A stretch of DNA of 64,000 bases from Zerene cesonia (taxonomy: Eukaryota; Arthropoda; Insecta; Lepidoptera; Pieridae), in the NCBI RefSeq assembly GCF_012273895.1, contig NC_052120.1:4216001-4280000 (forward strand), given 5' to 3'. Shown here piece by piece: positions 1 through 10,922 of the stretch. The notes beneath the pieces are model-generated. The model worked only from the letters and a program-made list of their open reading frames with translations. It was not told the DNA's origin and did not search any database. The stretch's first letter is position 1, and every line of letters begins with the position of its first letter. A program made the translations under genes and the position numbers.

Positions 1-101
1 AGTCCAAAACATGAGTGTAACAATTATTTAAAAAAAAATTCTTAGTCATCTATTTCCCTAACATCGCCGTTGTTTGATACGTATGTTTGATTACGAACTA
101 A

Positions 102-395
102 TCATATAATTGTAACCAAATGGCGTGCGACACGGACAGCGGGAAGACGAGCGTGCGTCCCCCTCAGGCATCCAGCAACCGGATTCGCGCAAATATTTAC
201 AAAGGTGGGAACTAGGAAACCCGAGCGCGCTTCTGTTTGTCTGTAATTGATGTAATTAGTCGTGTCGACCAGCTGCCAACGATAAAACTTGGAATCCAAT
301 GTTTGAATAGTTAATACGATACTTTCACGGGCCGGAAACATCTTTACGGTGTCCTGTTCTAGCAAATATTGGTTGCACTCGACGATGCGTGACAC
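102..395 (-). other. Unrecognised open frame, 97 codons, doubtful
   Basis: A minus-strand open frame lies in a locally GC-richer patch. The frame stays open upstream of its ATG towards about 430, so it could be part of an exon. I do not recognise the product: there is no signal peptide, membrane segment or known motif. The relatively high GC might instead mark a promoter or 5' UTR exon. It is listed only because base composition differs from its surroundings. Confidence 0.15.
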
Positions 396-624
396 TGACG
401 CGGCCGCGACGCCACCGAGATTACTCAGGTCATTCTCTTCGCTCTAAATAAGATGTACCGCACTAGTCACACTTGCATTTATTTCGTCTGACTGACTGTC
501 CGGCTTATCATTAAATTGATGCGATCTTATATTTATTCTACGAATTTTTTTAGAATAGAACTTATGTCTAAACAATTACCATTAGCTTTTTTTATATGGA
601 TCCATCATAAGTATATCATAACAA

Positions 625-832
625 ATCCCACTATATTATAAGTGCGAAAGTTTGTAAGAATGTGTGTGTGTTTGTTGCTCTTTCACGTAAAAACTACTGA
701 ATCGATTGCATTGAAGTTTGGTTCGTTGATAACAACTGCTGGACAACTGGAATAACATATAGGCAATTTTTTATCCCGATATTCCTACGAGATATGGACT
801 TAAGCGGGTGAAACCGCGGGGTGCGGCTAGTT
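625..832 (+). repeat. Interspersed repeat, retroposon 3'-end type
   Basis: The block starts near 'actatattataagtgcgaa' and ends with 'gtgaaaccgcggggtgcgg'. From memory, this wording ('aaaactactgaatcgattgc', 'tttttatcccgatattcc') is a very common interspersed repeat in lepidopteran genomes, resembling the 3' part of a non-LTR retrotransposon. No coding capacity remains. Confidence 0.6.
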
Positions 833-1148
833 TTGTATAAGTGTAAAACATAACCGTAAGAGATTAAAAGAGAAAGTTAAACTTTAGGTACTTAGGCACA
901 TTTATAAAGTGAAATGCCATATCCCTCTGTATATGATGAGATACATCATCATTTAATAATAGCTTGAATATTAATAATCAAAAATTTAAGATAATTGGTA
1001 CTTTGTCAAGCTTATATATGCATATTTATTTTAACTATCTATCTCCAACTCTAAATAGTAGATTAGGCAAAAATTTTGTTGAATCATCCCCCTAACTAAA
1101 AACACAAATCTTTTATGAGATTTTTAAAATAATAAAAAAAAAAATTGA

Positions 1149-1221
1149 TAACGAGACGGGATTCGAACCCGCGTCATTTCACCGAGCCGTGGCAACGTCT
1201 AAGTCTCTCGGCCACCCGTAA
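1149..1221 (-). repeat. tRNA-like element (tRNA pseudogene or SINE head)
   Basis: The minus strand reads as a 73-nt tRNA-like unit. It has an A-box-like TGGCCGAGAGA, a B box GGTTCGAATCC inside a 5-bp T stem, a 7-bp acceptor stem with one T/T mismatch and one wobble, and a weak anticodon stem with two wobbles. The D stem has a mismatch and position 33 is C instead of U, which argues against a working tRNA. Related B-box sequence recurs near 27450 and 27590, so a tRNA-derived SINE family is the best reading. Confidence 0.45.
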
Positions 1222-4200
1222 TCCGTAAGGGTTGGAATGCTTTAAAACTAAAAATTAAACAAATCTTTAACATCGAAAGAAGTTTTATTTACCAACTATT
1301 TAAATAAATATACCATTTTACCCAAAACATTAACAACAACTACATTTTGCCATAGTAACGATTTTTTTTCATACTTAAAACTATGAGAATTTACCCTTAA
1401 TCGCAGAATGAATATTGGTAATCTAAATGTGAATGCCTAATAAAATAATATATATGTCACTGATTTGTAAGTAAACAGTTGGCAGCTGGCAGACCCTTCG
1501 GTTGGTACGCGCAATGGAAAATTAACTCGATATAATACGGCGATTATCCGCGTATGACTTAATACGGACGGTCACATAAAGGGCATAAGCATTAAAATAT
1601 CTAACAATAGTTCGGATTATCCTGGGATAACCTTCCAAGCGACAACAATATATTCTTCAACCACGCTCGTTTAGTAAATAACAAGCTGAATTCGTACCTA
1701 AAACACATATCAGTATACTTTTTTTGGTAGAATGTTGTTTGTGAATAGAATAATATTACAGAAAATTAAATGGCATGTACTTACCTTCGAACAAAATGAG
1801 GACAGAAATTTGTTCTGAAATCAGTAATTTAATAACTAACCAACCATGACTACTGATATCGATTCCCTATTTACCCTAAATACACACAAACCTATTAAAC
1901 TGTGTCGTATGAGCTAAGAAAAGGTAGTATTACAGGGGTAATAGCATTATATCAGTACAGCCTAACGAGATTTGAGTGATGTAGTAAGCTAGGCTCCTTA
2001 GCGAGTAATTCGCATAAGTATGACGCCCTGGTTGGAATAAGAGCATTAGTAACAGGATAATATTTAAACTAGGTCTTTGTACAATACTAAATGCATATTA
2101 TAAGTAAAGAGTTTACCAAGTGTTCATGTTTTTCTATGGTAACAAGGTAACTGTAATTTGTTACTTGACATATTTCTATGTTGTCGGGAAAAACAGCAGA
2201 GCAAGGGCACCAGCTTGCCCAGCTGTTTTCGGGGAACTTGAAATACTACCTTTTTCATCATCAATCACATATTACTAAGTATATATGCAAATTTGCTTTA
2301 AAACTATTATATTGATAAACTATTTATATTGATAAAGGCTCTACTATTTTTGCTAACGATATTTAATTGACATATTGTAAAACATAAAAATAAAAAAGGT
2401 CGTTTACTTTATAATCAATCTTAGAATTTGTTTTCATCTTTTTGCTGACATTTACATGGTGCAATAGGTACCTTGCAATCTGACCGAATTCATGATATAA
2501 TTTTTAGGTTTGGAGATGTTATGAAGATAGAGAGTGATATATTACACACATTTAGCTTTACTGCGATGAAGCATATCATATGGAAACTACTTTTGACTAC
2601 GCGGGCCAGGCCGCGGTCGCAAAGCTAGTCACTTCAAATACTTAAAAGATTAATAGACCTACATTCTCCCTTCATCTACAAGCTTTTAAAATGTGTTACC
2701 TTGAAATCCATGTTCTTTTGAAAGTGTACCTTTAGAAAAGAGTTCAGTAGACCGTGTCGATCGTGAACTTATTTAGTGCGGCACTTGTGTAACCCGCAAC
2801 GCTGCACCAAATTCTAATATTGAAATGCTTAGCACAATACCTACACTCTATATTCCATTCATACACGTTTTGTTTGATTAAAACATTACTTGCAAATTTG
2901 AAAGTTTTCAGTCCTATTCCATTAGATTTCCATTTGCATTGGCGTATACGGAATTTATTGGAGTAGAAATATAAGATATTATGTATATATTTAAGAGACC
3001 AGATGACCTACTTTTGAAATCAGACTCTTCTTCAAATTAGATTTAAATAACCATATTCTTTACATGAATCCTTGGTCTTAAGGAACAACAGACTTAAGAC
3101 ACAACTAAACATTTACACAGAATTATCCATATTATAAATACCTACAGTTTTTAGTCGGTAAATAGGTAAATTGCAAATGCTAAACACGGCACCGGATAAC
3201 TTTATTTTAAATTAGCTTTTCGCCGTCGTAGTCAAAGAAAAGGTAAATTATATATAGCTCGGGACTTTTTCCGCGTAGTTCCCGTTACTGTAGATTTTCC
3301 AGCATAAAAATAAAACTATCTTGTGAACTTACTCGGGTCGCAGACTGTTTTTATACCAAACTATTTTTGTACCATTTATATACTTCCGCATTTATGATAT
3401 TTGTAGGGAAAATGTACAGCCTGGACTTTTATAGATTTTTTTTTATTAGATAGTTGATAAGATTATGTGAAGAAGCATCACAGGTTCGTATTATTGTTTT
3501 TTTTTTGTACGGCGACAAATAGAACTTCGTCGATAAAATTTTTACAATATTGGAAATCATATCCCTTGTGAGTGCAGACGAGGAAACTTTCTTCGTATGG
3601 ATCAGTCCTCATTCGCAAGTTTCATCTCAATAAAACTTTTTCGGTAACGGTACCTACCACAAATGCAAATGCAAATAATTATAGTATAGGTACCTATAAC
3701 ATAATAATATACTCGGTCAATACCTATTGTTTGAATATTAGAAAAAATATCCTTACGAAGTGTCGTACGGACATCTAGTGATATTTGTCTAATGTCTATC
3801 TAGATATCATTTAATATTACAGAGGTACTTATATTTATAAAAGAAATATTCATTTATTTATTACGGATTTCTTACAAATAATACAGATAACATTTATTCA
3901 GCTTGCATCGAATAACAGTCTTCTGTAGTTTTTAATTCCTGTAAATACATTTATAATTCACGAGACGTGAATTTTGAGTGAGTGTGTTAAAGAAATTATA
4001 TAATAATAAAAAAGTTGAAAAAATATTGTTACATTTAAAATCAAATGTGTTATATTAATATAAAAAAATAATGGTATAATTAATTACTGGCTATAGACTT
4101 CAGATAGGTATACCTAATGATTTAAATTTTGTTAAAGATTCACAAATAATCTTTATGTCTTTAGAGATGCCTGTGAATTTATTATGCTCGTGAATAAGTC

Positions 4201-5051
4201 TTTCGCATATGCATTATTAATAATAATAATAAAAGTAAACTAATAAAAGCGTATAGAAAACCAACAGTTCAATAAGACAGAATTCAAATGTTGCTCTACC
4301 TACATACGTTTTTTTGAACACTACGAAAGCTTGTGTTTAATCTGCTAAAATAAAAAATGAAGCTTCATATTGAAATCATAAGCGTGTCTAATCAAACTCA
4401 ATCTTCAAACAGAAGTAATTTCTATAGAAAATAGTACGCATACAACTCCAACAAGGGCGTGGAATTAACAAGTTTAGTCACTCGGAAGAATTGTTTAACG
4501 CTAACCAAATAAAGGCGATACAAATTCGAAAGGATCCACTAAGCAGATAATTTCGATTGGTTCGGTCTACAGTTTAAGATAAGTTATTTGAAGCGGACAC
4601 ATAGTTTATATGACAATACATGAATAAATATAAAAAAAATATAATGCGCATATATTTTCAACCATTTGCACTTGCATGTAGGAATGTAGGTTTTAAAACA
4701 TATGAAAAGTGTGAATATCCACGAGTATGTAGAATGAAGATTAAAGCATTATAAATTAAAAAGAGATAGTGATTATAATATAGAGTGTAGCTACAGAGCG
4801 ACACGCATTTGTACAATTCACTACACTTATCACGTCATTTGCCTATACGTTCGTCTTGGGCAAACTATGGCCAAAAAATAATTAAATGATTTATGGTATA
4901 CACTACGTCAGTTTCAGATTGCATCTCACAATAGAAAGAAACTAAAAAATATACCTAAGTACTTAGGTGAATTTTAATTGACCTTCAGTGAATAAAACGA
5001 AATAATTGCGGAATATTTCTAAACCGTCATTGACGACAAGATACTTGCTAG

Positions 5052-5085
5052 TATAAAATGGTCAATCTACGTTCAGAGGTCAGTT
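5052..5085 (+). promoter_or_regulatory. TATA box plus TCAGTT initiator
   Basis: TATAAAA at 5052-5058 is followed by TCAGTT at 5080-5085, the arthropod initiator consensus. The spacing (about 30 bases to the initiator A) is right for a focused RNA polymerase II core promoter. It predicts a 5' UTR of about 49 nt without an intron for the gene starting at 5131. A strong TATA-Inr pair suggests regulated, possibly tissue-specific expression. Confidence 0.75.
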
Positions 5086-5130
5086 ACAACCGGACTTCCG
5101 TTGGCAAACAACCAAGAGAGCAAACGAGCG

Positions 5131-5853
5131 ATGAGGGGTTTGATTATCTTAGCAGCACTGTGCCTAGCGGCCGTGTGCACTGCTCACGAAGCCGAAGACC
5201 AGGCGGTCGCCGCTAGCCACAAGCACGGCGGCCACCACGAACATGGTGGTGGACACGAACATCATGCCCATCATCACCACGAACACGGTGGCAAAGGAGG
5301 CAAAGGACACCATGGTCACCACCATCACCACAAGGGAGACGAAGGTCACTACGGCAAGCACCATCATGAAGGACATCATCACGAAGACGGTGGTGGCCAC
5401 AAGAAACACTGGGATGAGCACGATCACCACGGCGAGCATCATGAACACGGACACCACCACAAGGGCGAGAAGCACGGCCACCACGAACACCACGACAAGG
5501 GAGAAAAGACTGACGGGTACCACAAGAAATACCACAAGGATCACTTCCACAAGGACCATCACTTCCACGACGGCCATCACGACGAGGGCAAACATCATAA
5601 GCATGGACACCATCATGGACATCATGAAGATCATGGCGGTCACCACAAGAAGGGCGGTCACCACCACTCCGGCCATCACGAGGGTCACCATGGTAAACAC
5701 GGACATCACGATCATCACCACTATGATGAGGGACATCATGGTCACAAGGGGCACCACGGACATGATGAACACCACCACGGCCACAGCGGCCACGGCAAGA
5801 AGGGTGGCCATCACGACCACAAAGACTGGGGCTTCCACCATGGAAAACACTAA
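5131..5853 (+). CDS. Secreted histidine-rich protein, paralogue 1
   Basis: A 240-residue single-exon protein. Residues 1-18 (MRGLIILAALCLAAVCTA) form a classical signal peptide; the ATG at 5131 is chosen for it and because it follows the TATA/Inr promoter at a sensible distance. By my count about 94 residues (near 39%) are His, in HH, HHG and HHK runs with Gly, Lys, Asp and Glu. A core around residues 140-160 keeps aromatic residues (GYHKKYHKD, HHFHDG) and the C-terminus ends DWGFHHGKH; both are shared with the two downstream paralogues. Such composition would bind Zn, Cu or Ni ions, but function is inference. No AATAAA was seen close downstream. It heads a three-gene same-strand cluster. Confidence 0.85.
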   Translation: MRGLIILAALCLAAVCTAHEAEDQAVAASHKHGGHHEHGGGHEHHAHHHHEHGGKGGKGHHGHHHHHKGDEGHYGKHHHEGHHHEDGGGHKKHWDEHDHHGEHHEHGHHHKGEKHGHHEHHDKGEKTDGYHKKYHKDHFHKDHHFHDGHHDEGKHHKHGHHHGHHEDHGGHHKKGGHHHSGHHEGHHGKHGHHDHHHYDEGHHGHKGHHGHDEHHHGHSGHGKKGGHHDHKDWGFHHGKH

Positions 5854-7734
5854 CAAATACGTAGTAGACTGTGTATATAATTATGAAATATTGTTATTGT
5901 TCATGAAGTTTGTTATTGTTTTTATGTTTTGTAAAGAAAAGTAAATGATTTTCAGGAAATAACTGCTCTATTTTATTTGCCATATTCCAGTTAAATCTTA
6001 CATATTATGATCGAAAATTTCCACAGAAGTCCTAAATCATAATAGCTATGAAGTAGGAGAGCAAAAATACATAAATATCATGGCGAACTAATTCATAATC
6101 AGTAATATAATTTTATATTTGTGTAATCATATAAATGTCCATTATTTAAACATAAATAAGTATATAAGTATTGGAACAATAAACAGAAAAAAAGTATTTA
6201 TCATAAATCCCGACATCACCTTTTAATAGGCATTCGAGATAATATATTTTTTCTATCAGTTACATTAACACACAATTTTAAGTTAGGTAGCGATGGCTTG
6301 TGTAGACGAACCTCCTACTCTCTTGTTTTATTTTTATGTAGCTACCTAACTGTATTAAATTGAGTATTAATATAAGTTGAAGCAGCCTATAGCACTCAAG
6401 AGATCCAACGGTGAAGGAATTTATGAAATCTGTCCAATGTCCAGCAGTTCCACAGAAATAGTAATAACAGTAGTTCCTAAGATTAGCGCGTTCAAAAAAT
6501 CTAACTCCTCTGCTACATATACATATATTTATATTTTAATAATGTAACAGTCATCTTATATAAATATATCTTTTAACAAATTTTTTTTATTTAAACCTTA
6601 CAGGGAACCGAATTGCGTGACTTCTCAATCTAAATCGAATTTATCTCTTCAGTTGACTACACACTCAAAGAGAACTAGGACGAATCGATTTAGGGAAGAA
6701 AAACATATCCCTCCTCACAATACATAGGAGCTATAAAATCAAATCAAATAGACATTTCCAATGTAGTTTAGTTACCGTACCTTTTTGTAAATGTGAAACA
6801 TCTATAACAATGTGAACATATATAAGAACCTTTTTAAAGAAACTGTTAACGATAATAGCAGTAACTATGTATATATATATCTGACAAAGTTCTATACAAG
6901 ATAATACTAGACATAATCTATTATGGACCACGTTATCCACACGTATTGACGAGGTTACTGAGACGGTATTTATAACCGCCTTCAAAAAAGGAAGAGGTTA
7001 GCAATTTGACTGTATTTATTCGTGTTTGTTACCTCATTACTTTTTACTGGATGAACCGAAATCTGGTGCCTCCCATGTGGTCCCATTTAAATTTGGTCTA
7101 GTTCTGACAATTAGCGAGCAGGCGGTTTGGTATTTTGTTTAATCAGTACAATTTATGGAGTAGGGCCCTTGAAAAGGGTGTCAAAAGTAATTCAAACGAG
7201 TTGCATTTTTAATAGTTGCTTAACCTACACTATATATCAACAAAGTCAGTACCCACCACGGATCTCCAGAGATTACAATTAATTTTTCTGCACTCCTTTA
7301 TGAAAAATATTTTATGAGCCAGAAAATATATAACAAACTTCCAATTACGCTTTTTTACGTCATCGTCGGCAATGAAGCTAGTAGGTCGCTTGATAGTAAA
7401 CGCTACCACCGCCCATGCACATAAAGTCCTTTAATATGAACCTTTAGTATGTTACACTTAAGTGTAAAAAAAACATTATTTTTATGATATAAATAAGTTT
7501 TCTGCTCCTAGTACTTGTGACATTCATTGATTTATACATTGCTTATCCACAACATTTTTTCTACAACTTAAGATTCTAATTCTATTCAATTGTGACCATG
7601 TGATTTTATTGAATTTAATTATAAGTTTATTACGGAAAATTTGTTAACGAATTTGGAAATTGATATATTACATAATATGATATATATTTATGAACATTAA
7701 GAATATTTTTTTTTTAATTATTATTCACTATCTG

Positions 7735-7880
7735 TAACCTACGGCGTTCCCCGCGTGGTATCCTTGTTAAGGGTAGCCTATGTGCTAATCCAGACAGTAT
7801 ATATGCTTTTGCGTGAGAAAGTAACAGACATCAGCAGATATGCATTAATTGGAATAAAGATTCAAGTCGTGGCAGCCTAC
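7735..7880. repeat. Degenerate retroelement-like fragment
   Basis: The text around 7738-7800 (a 'tacggcgttccccgcgtgg' block followed by 'gggtagcctatgtgctaat') resembles the 3' UTR text of lepidopteran non-LTR elements as I remember them. It is short and decayed, with no coding sequence. Confidence 0.35.
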
Positions 7881-8090
7881 CACAGTTGAGATAGCTTTTT
7901 ATGTTTGAAAGCTTTACAACTTATTTCTAAAAATGTATCAATCATCAATGTCGTCGACGTAATAATAAAGAAATTAGATAATATTCCAATTTTAAGTGGT
8001 TGGTTTATGTGACTTTGAATTATGCAGGCTACTACTTAATACTTTAAATTTCAATTTTCAATTTTAATTTTCCAAAGTTCTCCAAATTAT

Positions 8091-8192
8091 TTCGTAGTAA
8101 GTTTTTAATTAATAATCTTAGCTACAGCTATTTGTGGACTTTTCGTAGTAAGTTTTTTAATTAATAATCTTAGCTACAGCTATTTGTGGATA
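8091..8192 (+). repeat. Tandem duplication, two 51-base units
   Basis: Two adjacent units (8091-8141 and 8142-8192) begin TTCGTAGTAAG and end CTATTTGTGGA. They differ by one extra T in the T-run and by the last bases, so this looks like a recent local duplication. Confidence 0.9.
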
Positions 8193-8211
8193 TAAGTCCA
8201 CATTACATAGT

Positions 8212-8258
8212 ACATTCCAACCCAGGAATAATCCTGGTATGTAATAAATATGGAATGT
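8212..8258. repeat. Nested inverted repeat
   Basis: The outer arms are ACATTCCA (8212-8219) and TGGAATGT (8251-8258). An inner pair CCAGGA (8222-8227) / TCCTGG (8232-8237) sits within. It could be a remnant of a small foldback element; no target duplication is evident. Confidence 0.5.
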
Positions 8259-8384
8259 AATAAAAATATTGGTGTCTATTAAATAAACAAAAGCGAGCAG
8301 TTATTTACCTTGTTTGGATTTCTTGCAAACAAAAGATTTTAAACGCATACCTACCAAAGAATTTCTTAGGCACATCTAAATAAT

Positions 8385-8461
8385 TACAGAAATTCTTCAA
8401 TTGCTACCTATCACCTTTCTATCGTAAAATGTCTTTTGGGATTGATAATGATGCAATTACA
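8385..8461 (+). repeat. 77-base contig-end overlap, left copy
   Basis: These 77 bases are identical to 9462-9538, which begin immediately after the 1000-N gap. An exact match ending at the gap edge on one side and starting at the gap edge on the other is the signature of two contigs that overlap by one k-mer. The pair is probably one genomic segment. Confidence 0.9.
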
Positions 8462-9461
8462 NNNNNNNNNNNNNNNNNNNNNNNNNNNNNNNNNNNNNNN
8501 NNNNNNNNNNNNNNNNNNNNNNNNNNNNNNNNNNNNNNNNNNNNNNNNNNNNNNNNNNNNNNNNNNNNNNNNNNNNNNNNNNNNNNNNNNNNNNNNNNNN
8601 NNNNNNNNNNNNNNNNNNNNNNNNNNNNNNNNNNNNNNNNNNNNNNNNNNNNNNNNNNNNNNNNNNNNNNNNNNNNNNNNNNNNNNNNNNNNNNNNNNNN
8701 NNNNNNNNNNNNNNNNNNNNNNNNNNNNNNNNNNNNNNNNNNNNNNNNNNNNNNNNNNNNNNNNNNNNNNNNNNNNNNNNNNNNNNNNNNNNNNNNNNNN
8801 NNNNNNNNNNNNNNNNNNNNNNNNNNNNNNNNNNNNNNNNNNNNNNNNNNNNNNNNNNNNNNNNNNNNNNNNNNNNNNNNNNNNNNNNNNNNNNNNNNNN
8901 NNNNNNNNNNNNNNNNNNNNNNNNNNNNNNNNNNNNNNNNNNNNNNNNNNNNNNNNNNNNNNNNNNNNNNNNNNNNNNNNNNNNNNNNNNNNNNNNNNNN
9001 NNNNNNNNNNNNNNNNNNNNNNNNNNNNNNNNNNNNNNNNNNNNNNNNNNNNNNNNNNNNNNNNNNNNNNNNNNNNNNNNNNNNNNNNNNNNNNNNNNNN
9101 NNNNNNNNNNNNNNNNNNNNNNNNNNNNNNNNNNNNNNNNNNNNNNNNNNNNNNNNNNNNNNNNNNNNNNNNNNNNNNNNNNNNNNNNNNNNNNNNNNNN
9201 NNNNNNNNNNNNNNNNNNNNNNNNNNNNNNNNNNNNNNNNNNNNNNNNNNNNNNNNNNNNNNNNNNNNNNNNNNNNNNNNNNNNNNNNNNNNNNNNNNNN
9301 NNNNNNNNNNNNNNNNNNNNNNNNNNNNNNNNNNNNNNNNNNNNNNNNNNNNNNNNNNNNNNNNNNNNNNNNNNNNNNNNNNNNNNNNNNNNNNNNNNNN
9401 NNNNNNNNNNNNNNNNNNNNNNNNNNNNNNNNNNNNNNNNNNNNNNNNNNNNNNNNNNNNN
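8462..9461. other. Assembly gap, 1000 N
   Basis: The N run is exactly 1000 bases, the same size as every other gap here, so the length is a placeholder. Because both flanks carry the same 77 bases, the real gap may be zero or negative. Confidence 0.95.
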
Positions 9462-9538
9462 TACAGAAATTCTTCAATTGCTACCTATCACCTTTCTATC
9501 GTAAAATGTCTTTTGGGATTGATAATGATGCAATTACA
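9462..9538 (+). repeat. 77-base contig-end overlap, right copy
   Basis: Identical over all 77 bases to 8385-8461. If the contigs are merged at this overlap, His-rich gene 2 lies about 2.8 kb downstream of gene 1 instead of 3.8 kb. Confidence 0.9.
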
Positions 9539-9617
9539 AATAACTATAGGCGTAACGGTCGCTGTGGCGTCCTTGCCGCTAATTTCACCAGCGGCAATCA
9601 ACTACTTTAATGTTTGA

Positions 9618-9652
9618 TATAAATACCTTCTCGAGCTCTAGTAAAGTCAGTT
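9618..9652 (+). promoter_or_regulatory. TATA box plus TCAGTT initiator
   Basis: TATAAAT at 9618-9624 and TCAGTT at 9647-9652 repeat the architecture of the promoter at 5052, with the same spacing of about 31 bases. This predicts an unspliced 5' UTR of about 50 nt. The shared layout supports common origin and shared regulation of His-rich genes 1 and 2. Confidence 0.75.
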
Positions 9653-9699
9653 CGGTCCCAGTGTTTAACATAAACTTACGGAAAGGGACAACCATAAAC

Positions 9700-10437
9700 A
9701 TGAGGACGCTAGTCGCCCTTGGCTTCGCAGCATGTGTTCTAGTTATGTGTTCTGGCCGAAAACTCGGCGAAGCAGAATCAGATCTAGTGGCGGCGGCTAG
9801 CCACCACAAAGGACACCATCATGAAGAGGGCGGTGGAAAGGAACACCACGCACATCATCACCACGAACATGGTGAAAAAGGACACAAGGGTCATAAAGGA
9901 CATCATCACCACCACAAAGGTGAACATGGAGACCACCACAAGCATCACCACGAGGGACACCACCATGAGCATGGAGGTGGTCACAAAAAGCATTGGGATG
10001 AACACGATCACCACGGCCATCATCATGATCATGGCCATCATCATAAAGGTGGTAAGCATCACCATAAGAAACATTTCGATAAAGGAGAAGAAACTGAAGG
10101 CTACCACAAGAAATATCACAAAGACGAGTACCACAAAGATCATCACTTCTATGATGACCATCACAAGGAAGGCAAACATCACAAACACGAGGACCACAAA
10201 GGCCACCACCACAAACATGGAGGACATCATAAAAAGGGAGGCCATCATGACTCTGGTCACCATGAGGACCATTACGGCAAGAAGGGACATCACGACAAGC
10301 ATCATTACGATGAGGACCATAAAGGATACAAAGGCCACGGAGGGCATGAAGAGCATCACCACCACCATCATGACCACGGCAAGAAAGGAGGCCATCATGA
10401 TCACAAGCATTGGGGATTCCACCACGGCAAGCACTGA
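9700..10437 (+). CDS. Secreted histidine-rich protein, paralogue 2
   Basis: A 245-residue single-exon protein. The ATG at 9700 is preferred over an in-frame ATG at 9610 because 9610 lies upstream of the TATA box and because the frame from 9700 opens with a signal peptide (MRTLVALGFAACVLVMCSG). The mature part is His/Gly/Lys/Asp-rich and aligns with paralogue 1 along its length: the KKHWDEHDHHG block, the core KKYHKDEYHKDHHFYDDHH and the C-terminus HWGFHHGKH. It keeps acidic and Tyr residues in the core (DEY, FYDD) where paralogue 1 has drifted to His. A role in metal binding, cuticle or hemolymph is inference. An AATAAA lies 64 bases after the stop. Confidence 0.85.
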   Translation: MRTLVALGFAACVLVMCSGRKLGEAESDLVAAASHHKGHHHEEGGGKEHHAHHHHEHGEKGHKGHKGHHHHHKGEHGDHHKHHHEGHHHEHGGGHKKHWDEHDHHGHHHDHGHHHKGGKHHHKKHFDKGEETEGYHKKYHKDEYHKDHHFYDDHHKEGKHHKHEDHKGHHHKHGGHHKKGGHHDSGHHEDHYGKKGHHDKHHYDEDHKGYKGHGGHEEHHHHHHDHGKKGGHHDHKHWGFHHGKH

Positions 10438-10501
10438 AACATTAATAACTAAGATCTTTGTTACATTGTTATATATACCACTTTGTAAATATAAAGCTTT
10501 A

Positions 10502-10507
10502 AATAAA
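10502..10507 (+). terminator. Polyadenylation signal AATAAA
   Basis: A canonical AATAAA downstream of the stop codon of His-rich gene 2, at a normal 3' UTR distance. Confidence 0.7.
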
Positions 10508-10756
10508 GTGTATTAATTATGATTATCATACTCGTATTTCTACCTATCCTTAATTTATATTATTTTAGAAATGAATTTTAAGAATAGATCATTAATTATT
10601 ATCTTTTTGTAGTAGGTAAAAATATTATATAATAAAGCGAGCTATGCATTGTCTAATTGAATTTCGTCACTATAACCCACAGAATCACTCATCTAGAAAT
10701 CTGCAGCAATGATTGCTACAGATCACTCTGTAACCGACAACGAAAGCGCCGTTATC

Positions 10757-10920
10757 TATAAATTCGAAGTACGGAAACGATAACAACATAATGTCGGTAG
10801 CTCGACGAGCGACCACGCCCATTGGTAAGATCCATTTAATTGTATAGTAGTCGATAAATATCTAGTAAAGCGCATCATTTCTACCTACCTATAATCAAAA
10901 TATTTACCAATTTTACAGAA
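10757..10920 (+). promoter_or_regulatory. Putative promoter and 5' UTR intron of His-rich gene 3
   Basis: TATAAAT at 10757-10763 would place transcription start near 10788. A good donor (GTAAGA at about 10825) and an acceptor (TTTTACAG ending at 10918, five bases before the ATG) suggest a short 5' UTR intron of about 94 bases. Unlike genes 1 and 2, I see no clear TCAGT initiator at the expected place. A second TATA-like string lies near 10855, so the start site is uncertain. Confidence 0.45.
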
Positions 10921-10922
10921 AA

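Larger units (their letters stand above)
1..5051. other. Intergenic, no convincing gene
   Basis: This stretch is AT-rich and I could support no spliced or unspliced gene in it. It holds a GC-richer segment at about 100-430 with a minus-strand open frame, a retroposon-type repeat at 625-832 and a tRNA-like element at 1149-1221, all listed separately. The remainder shows only short chance open frames and A/T runs. Confidence 0.6.
5854..8384. other. Intergenic, between His-rich genes 1 and 2
   Basis: I see no gene here. It contains the 3' flank of His-rich gene 1, a retroelement-like fragment at about 7735-7880, a 51-base tandem duplication at 8091-8192 and a small inverted repeat at 8212-8258. 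The rest is AT-rich sequence with chance open frames. Confidence 0.6.

Noticed and set aside
5164..5856. Long minus-strand open frame (about 230 codons) opposite His-rich gene 1, and similar ones opposite genes 2 and 3
   Set aside because: CAC/CAT His codons read as GTG/ATG (Val/Met) on the other strand and avoid stops. The products are meaningless Val/Met strings, while the plus strand has a signal peptide and promoter.
5243..5944. Thr/Ile-rich frame on the plus strand within His-rich gene 1 (and equivalents in 2 and 3)
   Set aside because: A frame-shifted shadow of the His/Gly repeats with no start context; the true frame is conserved across paralogues.
8419..9617. Long open frames spanning 8419-9617 and the other N runs
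   Set aside because: They exist only because N codons are not read as stops. Nothing coding is visible in the flanks.
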